This document shows positions 1 to 9,147 of a stretch of 64,000 nt of DNA, piece by piece. The notes under the pieces were generated by a model. It saw nothing but the letters and a program-made list of their open reading frames with translations, was not told the DNA's origin and made no database searches. The DNA is from Flavobacteriales bacterium. GTDB taxonomy: Bacteria > Bacteroidota > Bacteroidia > Flavobacteriales_D > Crocinitomicaceae. The stretch is from the NCBI GenBank assembly GCA_947470515.1, contig CANITF010000014.1, positions 1-64,000 on the forward strand, in the 5' to 3' direction. Position 1 is the first letter of the stretch; each line of letters starts with the position of its first letter. Made by a program: the position numbers and the translations under genes.

Positions 1-2
1 CT

Positions 3-1223
3 GGGACAGTATTGTCCCAGATTATTAGTTATTCAATCTCGCCTATTTTGACTAGAATTTATTCTACAGAAGAAATGGGTGATTTGGGTATTTATATGCG
101 AGTTGTTGGTTTTATTTCAGCGCTTGCGACAGCTCGTTATGAAATGTCTTTACCTCTTCCTAAAAATGATTCCCATTCTTTTTTATTGCTTCGATTGTCT
201 ATTCGTATTGCAATGTTTACAATGCTTTTTTGTACAGTTATAGGTTTAATATTTTTGTTCACAAGACCATTTAGTTTATATGAAGTTTTTTTTGTTTTTA
301 TCTCGTTACTAAGTTCAGCTTTCTTGGTTATTATTAATTTAGGCACGAATTGGGCCATACGAAAGAAACAATTCACTAAAATATCCAATTCTAAAATTTC
401 TAATTCTTTAGTTTCAAATGGTTTGAGATTGGGTTTTGGAGTAATTGGATGGGGAAGTTTTGGATTGTTATTATCGAGCCTTATAGGTTATTTAATTTCG
501 AGCATAGGTTTTTTAAAAGAATTTTTCCGAAATGAAAAATTTTTCCGAAAATATAAATCAAAAAAGAAAACTTCTGTATTAATTGCTGAATATCGCGAGT
601 TTCCCTTGATAAGTCTTCCACATGTGCTACTTGATCTTGGTCGTGATGTGTTAATTGCATTTATTATAGTTTTGTATTTTGGAAAAGATTGTTTTGGTTC
701 TTATTCCTTTTCAATAATGATGTTAAGTCTTCCTTTAGCTATTGCGGGACAATCAATAGGTCAAGTATTTTTTAATAAATGTTCAGAGATTATCAATAAT
801 AATGGTTCCATTGAGGTACTTTTAAAGAAAACTCTAACTATTTTATTTTTACTTTCTTTATTACCCTTTTGTGTTTTGTTTTTTTGGAGTGAAGAATTGT
901 TTCAGATTGTTTTTGGAGAAAAATGGTCTGTTTCTGGTCAATATACCGAGATATTGACAGTTTGGATATTTTTTAATTTTTTAATTTCACCACTTTCAAA
1001 CATACCTATTGTGCTTAACAGACAAAAAAATTATTTTTATATTGGAATTATTGCAACATTTTGCCAATTATTCATCTTTGGAGTTTTGCCATTAATAATA
1101 GGAACAACTAAATCTGATTTCACAATTGTTTTATGGTCATTATCTATTTCTCAGGCAATTATTATGATTTTTACAACTTTTATTTTTATTAGATATGCTA
1201 AAAGTGGAAGAAAAGTAGTGTAA
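3..1223 (+). CDS. Polysaccharide flippase (Wzx/MATE-like), 5' end cut by window
   Basis: This is a multi-pass inner-membrane protein of the oligosaccharide flippase family, expected to move lipid-linked repeat units across the membrane. The reading frame is open from base 3 and has no good start. The residues encoded at the edge (GTVLSQ, then PILTRIYSTEEMGD) align with residues 27-50 of the second flippase at 2690-3988 (GTSIAQ, then PILTRIYTTEDFGE), so about 26 N-terminal residues lie outside the window and the TTG at base 12 is not the start. Hydrophobic segments continue to the C-terminus. It is the first gene of a plus-strand polysaccharide cluster. Family assignment is firm; the transported glycan is unknown. 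Confidence 0.85.
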   Translation, partial: GTVLSQIISYSISPILTRIYSTEEMGDLGIYMRVVGFISALATARYEMSLPLPKNDSHSFLLLRLSIRIAMFTMLFCTVIGLIFLFTRPFSLYEVFFVFISLLSSAFLVIINLGTNWAIRKKQFTKISNSKISNSLVSNGLRLGFGVIGWGSFGLLLSSLIGYLISSIGFLKEFFRNEKFFRKYKSKKKTSVLIAEYREFPLISLPHVLLDLGRDVLIAFIIVLYFGKDCFGSYSFSIMMLSLPLAIAGQSIGQVFFNKCSEIINNNGSIEVLLKKTLTILFLLSLLPFCVLFFWSEELFQIVFGEKWSVSGQYTEILTVWIFFNFLISPLSNIPIVLNRQKNYFYIGIIATFCQLFIFGVLPLIIGTTKSDFTIVLWSLSISQAIIMIFTTFIFIRYAKSGRKVV

Positions 1224-1470
1224 TAGTTATTTTAATAATGTCCCTATTGTTAAAAAAGCAAATTAGATAGATTACCTTTTATTAATGTGAATTCTATTTT
1301 TCACCATCTTATTTCCATCAATTTATAGAAGTTCAAAACTATAAAAGTGTTTAAGAAAGGATGAAACTGTTGTGTGCTGTTATCGGGTAGTTTTTCCTTG
1401 CTACATTGTTATCAGGCTTTTAAGTACTATTTTTTCGTTATTTTTATTACTTTTGTTTAAAAAAAAATGA

Positions 1471-2715
1471 ATGGTTGAAATCCATAAAAAAGTGAATAGT
1501 TTCAGACGTAATTTGTTGATTTTTTTCTGCTTAATAACTTTTGTTTCTCTTTGCTTATCGCCATTTATACCGATTAAATCAAATTTCTTTATACGGTTGG
1601 AAGATTTGATTTTGCCTTTTATTTTGATTTTACTAATTCCAGAATTTAAACTTCTTAAAAACTGGTATTTCATTATAATATTTTCTTGGGCTGGATATGG
1701 CGTGCTGAGTATGGCAATCAATGGACGCTTAGGTTTTATTAATGATTATTTTGAGTTGTATAAGTTGTTTAAGTATGTTGCGTTTATCATTTTATTTTAC
1801 ATTTTTTTTAAATTAAACTTGAATGTTTATAAACTCGTAGCACTTGTTCTCTTAATACTAATACTATTTAATTTACTTCATTATTATAATATTTTTCATT
1901 TCAATGAAGTTGTAATGCCCAGTTTTGCAACGAACAAAGCGCAATTGGATTTTTTTGGTAAAAATTCATTAGGAGGTCAAGCTACCAAACGTATTATTGG
2001 TACCATGGGAAATCCCAATATTAATGGAATACTCTTTTCTTTTTTCTCTATTTATTTTATTCGTTTCATCAAAATGTCAAAATGGCATTGGGGTAAATTA
2101 TTTTTCTTTTTGTCAATCTCAATGATTTTACTGTCACAGTCTAGGACATGTATGCTAGCTCTTGGCGCATATATTCTTTGTTTTGTGATAATGGAAAAAG
2201 TGAATTTAAAAACAATTCTCAAACTGCTTTTTGGAATTATTGTTTCCATTGTACTTGTTAAAATGATGGATGAGAATTCGCTGGGTTATTTGACAAAAGC
2301 TAAATTTAATATCTCAGAAAATGGGTCGTTAAGAGGCCGATTAGAAGCCTGGACAGAATTATGGGGAATGATTAAAGAAAAACCCATTTTCGGTTATGGG
2401 ATAAACAAAAATTACTTCTATTCGCATAAGTTATATTCTGAAAACGAATACATTTTGATGGCTTGGAGATATGGTGTAATAGGGCTTTTCTTTTATTTGG
2501 CAACTTTAATCGCACCATTACGCTATATGAAAGGTTGGAAGTTGATTCATACCGAAAAAAGCACCTTTTTTGTATTACTATTACTTCTGTTCACAATCAA
2601 TGCTTTAACAAACAATCCTTTTTCTAATCCAGTTTTGCAGTTGCTATTTGCAATTGGAGTTGCTTACTATTTATCCCAATTTAATTTGAATGAGAAGAAA
2701 ACTAGAAACGCTTAA
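1471..2715 (+). CDS. O-antigen polymerase/ligase family membrane protein (Wzy-like)
   Basis: This 414-residue protein is almost entirely hydrophobic helices with one larger periplasmic loop, as in Wzy polymerases and O-antigen ligases. The conserved features I see are GNPNINGILFSFFS near residue 180, SQSRTCMLALGAYIL near 225, and an RGRLEAW segment followed by PIFGYGINKN near 290-310, which matches the R...W...P.xGxG pattern of the Wzy_C domain. The histidine often found after this pattern is not obvious here. The ATG at 1471 follows a run of A. The gene overlaps the next flippase by 26 bases, which suggests translational coupling. Polymerase versus ligase cannot be decided from sequence. Confidence 0.8.
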   Translation: MVEIHKKVNSFRRNLLIFFCLITFVSLCLSPFIPIKSNFFIRLEDLILPFILILLIPEFKLLKNWYFIIIFSWAGYGVLSMAINGRLGFINDYFELYKLFKYVAFIILFYIFFKLNLNVYKLVALVLLILILFNLLHYYNIFHFNEVVMPSFATNKAQLDFFGKNSLGGQATKRIIGTMGNPNINGILFSFFSIYFIRFIKMSKWHWGKLFFFLSISMILLSQSRTCMLALGAYILCFVIMEKVNLKTILKLLFGIIVSIVLVKMMDENSLGYLTKAKFNISENGSLRGRLEAWTELWGMIKEKPIFGYGINKNYFYSHKLYSENEYILMAWRYGVIGLFFYLATLIAPLRYMKGWKLIHTEKSTFFVLLLLLFTINALTNNPFSNPVLQLLFAIGVAYYLSQFNLNEKKTRNA

Positions 2716-3988
2716 ATCATCTTATTTGCGTTCTGAATTTTTTCGAAATGCATTAACACTAATATCAGGGACTTCCATTGCGCAATTTGTTGCGATATTA
2801 ATGACACCAATACTTACCAGAATCTATACAACGGAAGATTTTGGAGAGTTGAGTTTGTTTATGTCAATAACGGGTATACTTTCTGTCGTATCTACGATGC
2901 GTTATGAAATGGCCGTTATTTTACCTGAGAAAGATGAGGATGCTGTAAATTTAATGGCTTTGTCATTTTTAATTTCCTCTGGCTGGGCAGTATTATCATT
3001 GTTTGCCATTTTCCTGTTTGGTGATTTGATAAGTGATTTTTTTGGTGGAATAGAGAAGCGTGGTTATATTTATTTAGTTCCATTTACTGTATTGATGCTT
3101 GGAATGATTCAAGTACTCAATTTTTGGTCACTTCGAATGAAAACATTTAAAAACAATGCCTATTCACGAATTGGAAATGCAGCTATTAATAATGGATTAT
3201 CATTAGGATTTGGTGTTTTTGTTAAGGGCTCTTTTGGACTAATTATTGGTTTCTTTTTTGCACAAGTGACAAGTTTATTTATCCTGTCTCGCACAGTATT
3301 GAAGAATCGTATTAAATTTCTTAATCAGATCACTTGGGATAGGATAAAAAAGAATGCTTATCGTTACCGCAATTTTCCAAAAATAAATGCCTCGCATGCA
3401 TTGGTCGGTAGTTTTCAAGAAAATGGAATCATCTTTTTTATGAAAAGTTTTTTTGGCACTTCCGTTTTAGGTAGTTATTCTTTTGCTTATCGTTTATTAA
3501 GTGTACCTGGCAGTTTAATTAGTACCGCAATTTCACAAGTTTTAATGGAAAAGGCTACAAAGTCTGTTAACAATGGTGAAACAATCAAGCCTATAGTGAT
3601 GAAGATTTATAAGGTCGTATTTTTTCTTGGGGCTCCAGTATTTCTAATACTATTTTTATTTGGACCTGATATTTTTGCTTTCATTTTCTCAGAAAAATTT
3701 CGCGAAGCTGGAGTAATTGCCCAGATTTTAACTCCTTGGATGTTTTTAAATTTTATAGCTAATTCCGCTTCAGGAATTCCAATTATATACAATCGATTGG
3801 GTATTCCTTTTCTTTTCACTTGTATTGATATCTTATTAAAAGTTCTATCGCTTTATATTGGATGGTATTTTAATAGTTATCATATTGGATTTATGGTTAT
3901 GAGCATTTCGTGTAGTGTCTTAAAACTTGTTACATTTATCTGGATTTACTCTTTAATTTCCAACCCAAAGTTGAATCGATATGATTAA
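2690..3988 (+). CDS. Polysaccharide flippase (Wzx/MATE-like), second copy
   Basis: This 432-residue protein of the oligosaccharide flippase family has about twelve hydrophobic segments. A cytoplasmic N-terminus (MRRKLETLKSS) precedes the first membrane helix at ISGTSIAQF. The TPILTRIYTTEDFGELSLFM motif in the first loop is typical of this family and is shared with the flippase at the window start, so the two are paralogues in the same cluster. The start lies 26 bases inside the upstream polymerase gene, and the 3' end overlaps the next gene by eight bases. Two flippases and two polymerases in one cluster suggest two glycans or a merged locus. Substrate is not inferable. Confidence 0.88.
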   Translation: MRRKLETLKSSYLRSEFFRNALTLISGTSIAQFVAILMTPILTRIYTTEDFGELSLFMSITGILSVVSTMRYEMAVILPEKDEDAVNLMALSFLISSGWAVLSLFAIFLFGDLISDFFGGIEKRGYIYLVPFTVLMLGMIQVLNFWSLRMKTFKNNAYSRIGNAAINNGLSLGFGVFVKGSFGLIIGFFFAQVTSLFILSRTVLKNRIKFLNQITWDRIKKNAYRYRNFPKINASHALVGSFQENGIIFFMKSFFGTSVLGSYSFAYRLLSVPGSLISTAISQVLMEKATKSVNNGETIKPIVMKIYKVVFFLGAPVFLILFLFGPDIFAFIFSEKFREAGVIAQILTPWMFLNFIANSASGIPIIYNRLGIPFLFTCIDILLKVLSLYIGWYFNSYHIGFMVMSISCSVLKLVTFIWIYSLISNPKLNRYD

Positions 3989-4901
3989 AGAATTAGAGGA
4001 ATTAGCAGTTTTTGACCCTATCCAATTTGTCGAATATGTTTCTTCTTTGGAGAAGGATGCTGAATTGACTTTGTTAGAGATTGGGACCTCCTTATTTCCC
4101 TTGATGAAATTGAGAAAGAACAATTTTAATTACCTTTTTTCACTTCCATTTAGTTTGTATTCGTGCCTTAACTCTAATGTTACACCAGCAGAAATAGTCA
4201 GTTCAATTAAACAATTAAAAAGTGATAGTTTAACCATTAATTTCCCGCCTTTTTCCAATATACTGGATAAAGAAGCAATGAAAATTGCACAGGAAAATAA
4301 ATGTGAATTATCTATAAACTCTTGTCATATAGTAAATACGGACCGTTCAATTGAGGCGATTGTTGGAAGTTTTAATTCAACACGTAAAAAGCATATTAAG
4401 CGCTATCAAAAAGCAGGGCAATTAAACGTTTTTCAAACAACAGATCCAAAATATTTCGAAGAATATTATAACTTGTATTTAGATTCAGTGAATCGATGGG
4501 GTGAGAATATTATCGGTTATAGTAAAACGTTAATTGCAAACTTACATAATGTTCCAGGAATAAGAATGTGGGTTGCTGAATTCGAGGGTAAAGTTATTTC
4601 GGCGATGATTTGTATATACCATAAAGAACATGTCTTTGATTGGCTCGCAGCCTCCATAATTAATGAGGATTTAAAAAAGTTATATGCACCTGTTGCAGTT
4701 CAGTATGAAGTAATTCGAGACGCTTCTGAATCAGGATTAGAGTATGTGAATATGGGGGCTAGTGTAAATCTTGCAGGAGTAAGCGATTTCAAAGACTCTT
4801 GGGGTGCAAGTGAACATAAAACTTATACCTTTAACAAACAAGCTAGACTATTCAAAATAGCAAAGAAAATAGTTACAAATCTTAAAAAAAATCGATCATA
4901 A
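3981..4901 (+). CDS. GNAT/FemAB-like acyl- or aminoacyltransferase
   Basis: This 306-residue soluble protein fits the BioF2/FemAB-like branch of the GNAT fold found in capsule and exopolysaccharide clusters. The first half is divergent. The second half has STRKKHIKRYQKAG (around residue 133), the acceptor-loop segment NLYLDSVNRWGE, then strands VAEFEGKVISAMICIYH and FDWLAAS, followed by YEVIRDASESGLEYVNMGAS, the pattern seen in FemAB-type GNATs acting in polysaccharide loci. The ATG at 3981 sits inside the last codons of the upstream flippase, so the genes are co-translated. It probably transfers an acyl or amino-acyl group to a sugar. The donor and acceptor are unknown. Confidence 0.7.
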   Translation: MIKELEELAVFDPIQFVEYVSSLEKDAELTLLEIGTSLFPLMKLRKNNFNYLFSLPFSLYSCLNSNVTPAEIVSSIKQLKSDSLTINFPPFSNILDKEAMKIAQENKCELSINSCHIVNTDRSIEAIVGSFNSTRKKHIKRYQKAGQLNVFQTTDPKYFEEYYNLYLDSVNRWGENIIGYSKTLIANLHNVPGIRMWVAEFEGKVISAMICIYHKEHVFDWLAASIINEDLKKLYAPVAVQYEVIRDASESGLEYVNMGASVNLAGVSDFKDSWGASEHKTYTFNKQARLFKIAKKIVTNLKKNRS

Positions 4902-4902
4902 T

Positions 4903-5466
4903 ATGCTTTTTAAAATTCTTTATGCACACTTAAAAAAATATGTAGCAGGATATCTGTCTATATCAAGAGTAATGAAACGTTATCCAACAACTATCATTGG
5001 AAAACGAGTTGATATTATCAATCAAAGTAAATTAGAATTAGGAAAAAAAGTGTCGATTCAAGACAATGTTATTCTTCATTGTGGCGGTGCTGAATGGTGT
5101 AACTATGAAGGTTCAATAAGAATCGGAAGTCAATCAGTCATTTCTTCACTTTGTGTGTTTTGGGGATGTGGTGCAAATATTATAATAGGAAAAAACTTTG
5201 ATTGTGCTCCAGGAGTGAAGATTTATGCTTCTAGAACGGATTATGATAAGAAAATAGAATATCCTGCTTTGAATCCGCATGTTTTTGAAGATGTAATCAT
5301 AGGAGATAATGTGATTTGTTATACAAATGCAGTAATAAGCCCGGGAGTTAAAATTGGCAATGGTGCTGTTATTGGCGCGAATAGTCTCGTATTAGAAGAT
5401 GTTCCTGAAAATGCAATAGTTGGTGGTTCTCCAGCTAAGGTTTTGAGAATTTTAGATCGTAATTAA
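4903..5466 (+). CDS. Left-handed beta-helix (hexapeptide) acyltransferase
   Basis: This 187-residue protein is of the transferase hexapeptide (LbetaH) family related to WbbJ/CysE, and likely O-acetylates a sugar residue. Repeated hexapeptides with hydrophobic residues every sixth position run from about residue 30 to 165 (for example IGSQSVISSLCVFWG, IIGDNVICYTNAVISPGVKIGNGAVIGANSLV). The C-terminal GGSPAKVLR signature is typical for the family. The usual catalytic histidine of the N(x)H loop is not obvious, because an NPH appears instead after the extruded loop (ALNPHVFE). It starts one base after the GNAT gene and is followed directly by a strong hairpin, so it ends the first sub-operon of the cluster. 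Confidence 0.82.
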   Translation: MLFKILYAHLKKYVAGYLSISRVMKRYPTTIIGKRVDIINQSKLELGKKVSIQDNVILHCGGAEWCNYEGSIRIGSQSVISSLCVFWGCGANIIIGKNFDCAPGVKIYASRTDYDKKIEYPALNPHVFEDVIIGDNVICYTNAVISPGVKIGNGAVIGANSLVLEDVPENAIVGGSPAKVLRILDRN

Positions 5467-5503
5467 TAGTATTAAAAAGTATAAGTTTCTTTTTAATACT
5501 ATT
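5465..5503 (+). terminator. 15-bp perfect hairpin terminator
   Basis: The left arm 5465-5479 (AATAGTATTAAAAAG) and right arm 5489-5503 (CTTTTTAATACTATT) are perfect complements around a 9-base loop. It begins at the stop codon of the acyltransferase. The stem is AT-rich and ends in pyrimidines, so it could stop transcription from either side. Confidence 0.6.
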
Positions 5504-5541
5504 ATTTCCCCGGAAGGCAAGAGTTCAATCCACTTCTGTAA

Positions 5542-5703
5542 ATATTTGGAATGCAGGGGGGCAGTTTTTACAAAGGTCAAATTTCACAACTAGATACGCT
5601 AGATCAATTTCAAATTGTACATTTATTGTTGCATCCCAAGAATTGGCGAACCATTTTTATTGGAATACATACGAAAATAGCAAACGCTTTTTTGAAGGAT
5701 TAA
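5542..5703 (+). pseudogene. Possible C-terminal remnant of a polysaccharide deacetylase-like gene
   Basis: This stretch has no intact gene. One frame, open from 5542 and stopping at 5701-5703, reads IFGMQGGSFYKGQISQLDTL and then FQIVHLLLHPKNW. The HLLLHPKNW segment looks like the HPxW end of polysaccharide deacetylase-type proteins common in such clusters. There is a stop just upstream and no plausible start or domain, so I read it as a decayed gene end left between two sub-operons. A 50-codon ATG frame from 5551 exists. The match is to a short motif from memory, so confidence is low. Confidence 0.3.
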
Positions 5704-5748
5704 AGTATTAACTTTGTCGGCAAGCCGTAATTAAAGAGATCGTTATCA

Positions 5749-6783
5749 ATGCGCAAATTATTACTGATCAGTTCAAACACAATTCATACTTACAAGTATT
5801 TGCAATTAGTTGAAGACTATTTTGACGAAGTGTTATTGATTACGAATGAAAAATCAACAATATACGATTACCCAACTGTAGAGTTAAGTTTCAACTTGAA
5901 GATCAAAAACGTGTTTTCAACTGTTCGAGGAATTAAAAATCAAATTACTTCATTTCAGCCCAGTATCATTCATATTCATCAAGCAAATAGTTATGCGTTT
6001 TTTGCACTTTTAGCAAGTCGAAAAAACTCAATTCCAATAGTCTTAACGGCTTGGGGAAGTGATGTGCTGTTATTGCCAAAAAGTAATGTTCTGCTAAAGA
6101 AAATAGTGCAATATAATTTACGAAATGCAGATTTTTTGACATCAGACTCTACCTATATGGCCCAGGAAATGGAAAAACTTGCAACACTGAAGAATAAAAT
6201 ACTGGTAGCAAATTTTGGTATTGATGCAACGCCAGCTAATTGCCCAAAAGAGAATATTGTTTATTCTAATCGTTTGCATAAAAAATTGTATCGCGTCGAT
6301 AAAATTATTGAAGCTTTCGCTCGCTTTAAGCAGAATAAGGAACGAAAAGACTGGCGCTTGGTTGTTGCTGCAACAGGTACTGAAACAGAGAATTTGAAAG
6401 ACAAAGCGAATAAATTGGGATTAACTGATGATGTCGAATTTGTTGGTTGGATTCAAAAAGAAGACAACGAACAATGGTATTCGAAAGCTAAGATTTGGGT
6501 TTCAATCCCAGAATCGGATGCTACTTCGATTAGTTTGCTCGAAGCAATGGCTTGCGGAAGTATTCCTGTTGTTTCTGATTTACCATCAAATCGGGAGTGG
6601 ATTGAATCAGGGATCAATGGAATTGTAGTTGAGGATTTAGATAGTGATTTTATCTCTGAAGCATTGACCTTGAACCAATCGAATGCAATCGAAATCAATA
6701 AGAAACGAATAGAACAAGATGGTACCAAAGATTCCAATCGCGCAAAATTCCTTCAACTTTACCAATCGATCTTGAAAAAATGA
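5749..6783 (+). CDS. Glycosyltransferase family 4 (GT-B)
   Basis: This 344-residue GT-B glycosyltransferase likely adds a sugar from a nucleotide donor to the lipid-linked glycan on the cytoplasmic face. The N-terminal domain opens with KLLLISSNTIHTYKYLQLV and contains HIHQANSYAFFALL and TAWGSDVLLLPKS. The C-terminal domain has YSNRLHKKLYRVDKIIEAF, the strand VEFVGWIQ, and the GT4 signature EAMACGSIPVVSD preceded by PESDATSISLL, giving the E(x7)E motif. It is the first gene after the terminator and remnant at 5465-5703, so it starts a second sub-operon. It overlaps the next gene by four bases (ATGA). Sugar specificity is unknown. Confidence 0.87.
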   Translation: MRKLLLISSNTIHTYKYLQLVEDYFDEVLLITNEKSTIYDYPTVELSFNLKIKNVFSTVRGIKNQITSFQPSIIHIHQANSYAFFALLASRKNSIPIVLTAWGSDVLLLPKSNVLLKKIVQYNLRNADFLTSDSTYMAQEMEKLATLKNKILVANFGIDATPANCPKENIVYSNRLHKKLYRVDKIIEAFARFKQNKERKDWRLVVAATGTETENLKDKANKLGLTDDVEFVGWIQKEDNEQWYSKAKIWVSIPESDATSISLLEAMACGSIPVVSDLPSNREWIESGINGIVVEDLDSDFISEALTLNQSNAIEINKKRIEQDGTKDSNRAKFLQLYQSILKK

Positions 6784-7889
6784 TAAAGGTTTGTCACATC
6801 ACAAGCGTTCATGGTTGGAACGATTCACGCATTTTGTATAAAGAATGTTGCAGTATTGCAGCGGCTGGATATGATACAACTTTGTTGGTCGCCAATGGTA
6901 TTGATTGTGATGTTCAAGGGGTTAAGATTATAAACGTTCCTATTGAAAAAACTGGTAGAATTAAGCGTATAGCATTTGCGGGTAAGCCTATGCTTGAAAA
7001 AGCTATTGAAGTGAAGGCAGACATTTATCATCTACATGATCCTGAATTATTGAGAATAGCTGTTAAATTGAAAAAACGAACAGGGGCAAAAATTGTTTTC
7101 GATTCTCACGAGGACTTGCCAAAGCAAATTTTGGATAAGGCTTGGATTCCTTTTTATTTGCGAAAATTTATCTCGTTTTTAGCACATCGCTATGAAATGA
7201 AAATCACATCTCAATTGGATGGTGTTATATCTGTAACTGAAGCAATTTGTGAACGTTTTAGAATGGCAAATAAAAATGTGGCATTTGTGGCCAATTTCCC
7301 TAAATTGGATGAGATATCGTCATTATCTTCTGAATTAAAAGTTTCGAAAGTACATAATTCAATCTGCTATATTGGTGCGCTGTTTCCAAAACGAGGGATT
7401 AAAGAATTGGTTATTGCATTGAAGAATACAAAAGCAACATTACTCTTAGCAGGCAAGTTCTCGGATAAAGAATTTGAAAATGAAGTCAAAGGATTGGATG
7501 GTTGGAAACAAGTAAACTTTTTAGGTTACCTTGACCGAGAAGGAATTGTTGAAGTGCTACAAAAAGCTGAAATAGGTATGGTCACGCTGCATCCAACGCA
7601 AAGCTATCAAGAATCATTACCAATAAAGTTGTTTGAGTATATGTTGGCGAAGTTACCAGTTATATCGAGTAATTTTGAATTTTGGAAACCACTTGTTGAA
7701 GGAAATAAGTGCGGATTAATGGTAGATCCATTGAATCCAGATGCTATTGCAGAAAAGATCAATTTTCTATTGAGTAATCCTGAATTGCAACAAGAATTTG
7801 GTGAAAATGGTTATCACGCGGTTATGACCAATTATTCTTGGGAATCTCAAGCACATAACTTACTTCAACTCTATAAATCAATCAGCTAA
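6780..7889 (+). CDS. Glycosyltransferase family 4 (GT-B)
   Basis: This 369-residue family 4 glycosyltransferase has an N-terminal Rossmann domain with CHITSVHGWNDSRILYKE, a YHLHDPELL segment and FDSHEDLPKQIL, as in glycosyltransferases of exopolysaccharide loci. The C-terminal donor-binding domain has CYIGALFPKRGIKELV, VNFLGYLDREGI and LPIKLFEYMLAKLPVISSNF, the last being the family motif with its glutamate. The start ATG overlaps the preceding TGA stop, which points to coupling with the other family 4 enzyme, so the two probably act in sequence on one repeat unit. Donor and acceptor are unknown. Confidence 0.88.
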   Translation: MIKVCHITSVHGWNDSRILYKECCSIAAAGYDTTLLVANGIDCDVQGVKIINVPIEKTGRIKRIAFAGKPMLEKAIEVKADIYHLHDPELLRIAVKLKKRTGAKIVFDSHEDLPKQILDKAWIPFYLRKFISFLAHRYEMKITSQLDGVISVTEAICERFRMANKNVAFVANFPKLDEISSLSSELKVSKVHNSICYIGALFPKRGIKELVIALKNTKATLLLAGKFSDKEFENEVKGLDGWKQVNFLGYLDREGIVEVLQKAEIGMVTLHPTQSYQESLPIKLFEYMLAKLPVISSNFEFWKPLVEGNKCGLMVDPLNPDAIAEKINFLLSNPELQQEFGENGYHAVMTNYSWESQAHNLLQLYKSIS

Positions 7890-7893
7890 CATA

Positions 7894-9147
7894 GTGGAGA
7901 AACTGCTAAAATATATTCGTATAAATCACCTCGAACTAGTGTTAGCAGGTTTCTTTTTCATTTTAATTAACGTCTCAAAACTGGCTGGTCCATATATCTT
8001 ATTGATGGCTATTGTCATCTTAATAAATTATTTACGTAAAACTATCACCTTTCAATTAAACAAGTTCAGTTTGCTGTTTGCGCTGTTCTATAGTGCATAC
8101 GCGATTGGAATTATTTGGACTGAAAACATGGATCAAGCGTCAAAATACCTTGAATACAAGGCAGTTTTTATACTTTTTCCTTTCTTGTTTTCCTTTCGCA
8201 AACCTACTGGATTTACAATGAAACCAATTTATTGGGGATTGATTTTGGCGACCTTATTGTCTTTTGCTTATGGCATTTACATTGGGATCCCGTGTTACAT
8301 TCAGCATTTTTCTTTTCCGTATTGTTTTTTAAAAAGTCACCTATCGCCTCACATGCATCCAACGTATATGAGTGTGTTTGCCTTACTTTCAATGGTTTCT
8401 GCTTATTTTCTTCACAAAGAAGGATCTTTCAAGCGGGCAACTTTGTTCGTCTTAATTGGTGTTTTGGTGCTGTATACGTTATTGCTTATGTCTTTAGCAG
8501 GCTTGCTTTCAATTATGCTGCTGGGTACGATATTGTTTTTAGTGTATTTAAAAAATAGATTTTCACTCAAAGTAATGATCTGTTTTACGCTGGTTGGGAT
8601 ATGTTTGTTGGTTGTGCTCATTTTTAAAACACCTTTCATACGAGATGATATAAATGAAACAGCTCGCACTACTGAACGTTATTTTAAATCAGAAGGAAAA
8701 TTTATTCAACAATTAAGTGAATCACCTTCAAGTACGGAGACACGATTAGTAATGTGGTCAATCACATGTGAAGAAATTGCCAAGCATCCTTTAGGTGTTG
8801 GGACAGGAAACGTAGATATTTATTTGGGTAATAATATTCGTGCTAAAGGCAATCCAACTTTTGCAGACCAGGAATACAATCCACACAATCAGTTTTTACA
8901 AACACAGTTGGAAATTGGAGTTTTTGGTTTGATCATCTTACTGTTGATCACTTTCGGAGGAGTAATTTACAGTATAAAAAAACGATCTCTTTTGTTGATA
9001 GTTTTATTTTTAAGCTTACTATTAAATTCACTTTTTGAATCTATGCTTCAGTTACAAGCAGGAATAATTTTTTATCTATTTTTCTTCATGATTCAAAGTA
9101 TAGCCGACAAATCTAATTCATATAAATTGCCTAATGAAAAAAATTAG
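7894..9147 (+). CDS. O-antigen ligase/polymerase family membrane protein
   Basis: This 417-residue multi-pass membrane protein has the O-antigen ligase (Wzy_C) signature: TETRLVMWSITCEEIAKHPL, GVGTGN, then YNPHNQFLQTQLEIGVFGL with the conserved NPHNxFL histidine, near residues 285-345. This is a clearer match than the polymerase at 1471-2715. The start is a GTG four bases after the preceding stop, and I see no better ATG in this frame. The 3' end overlaps the next glycosyltransferase by 14 bases. It may polymerise the repeat unit or ligate it to lipid A core. Having two such proteins in one cluster is unusual. Confidence 0.83.
   Translation: MEKLLKYIRINHLELVLAGFFFILINVSKLAGPYILLMAIVILINYLRKTITFQLNKFSLLFALFYSAYAIGIIWTENMDQASKYLEYKAVFILFPFLFSFRKPTGFTMKPIYWGLILATLLSFAYGIYIGIPCYIQHFSFPYCFLKSHLSPHMHPTYMSVFALLSMVSAYFLHKEGSFKRATLFVLIGVLVLYTLLLMSLAGLLSIMLLGTILFLVYLKNRFSLKVMICFTLVGICLLVVLIFKTPFIRDDINETARTTERYFKSEGKFIQQLSESPSSTETRLVMWSITCEEIAKHPLGVGTGNVDIYLGNNIRAKGNPTFADQEYNPHNQFLQTQLEIGVFGLIILLLITFGGVIYSIKKRSLLLIVLFLSLLLNSLFESMLQLQAGIIFYLFFFMIQSIADKSNSYKLPNEKN

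Noticed and set aside
12-1223. TTG at base 12 as start of the first flippase
   Set aside because: The frame is open upstream and aligns with the paralogue at residue 27 onward, so the true start is outside the window.
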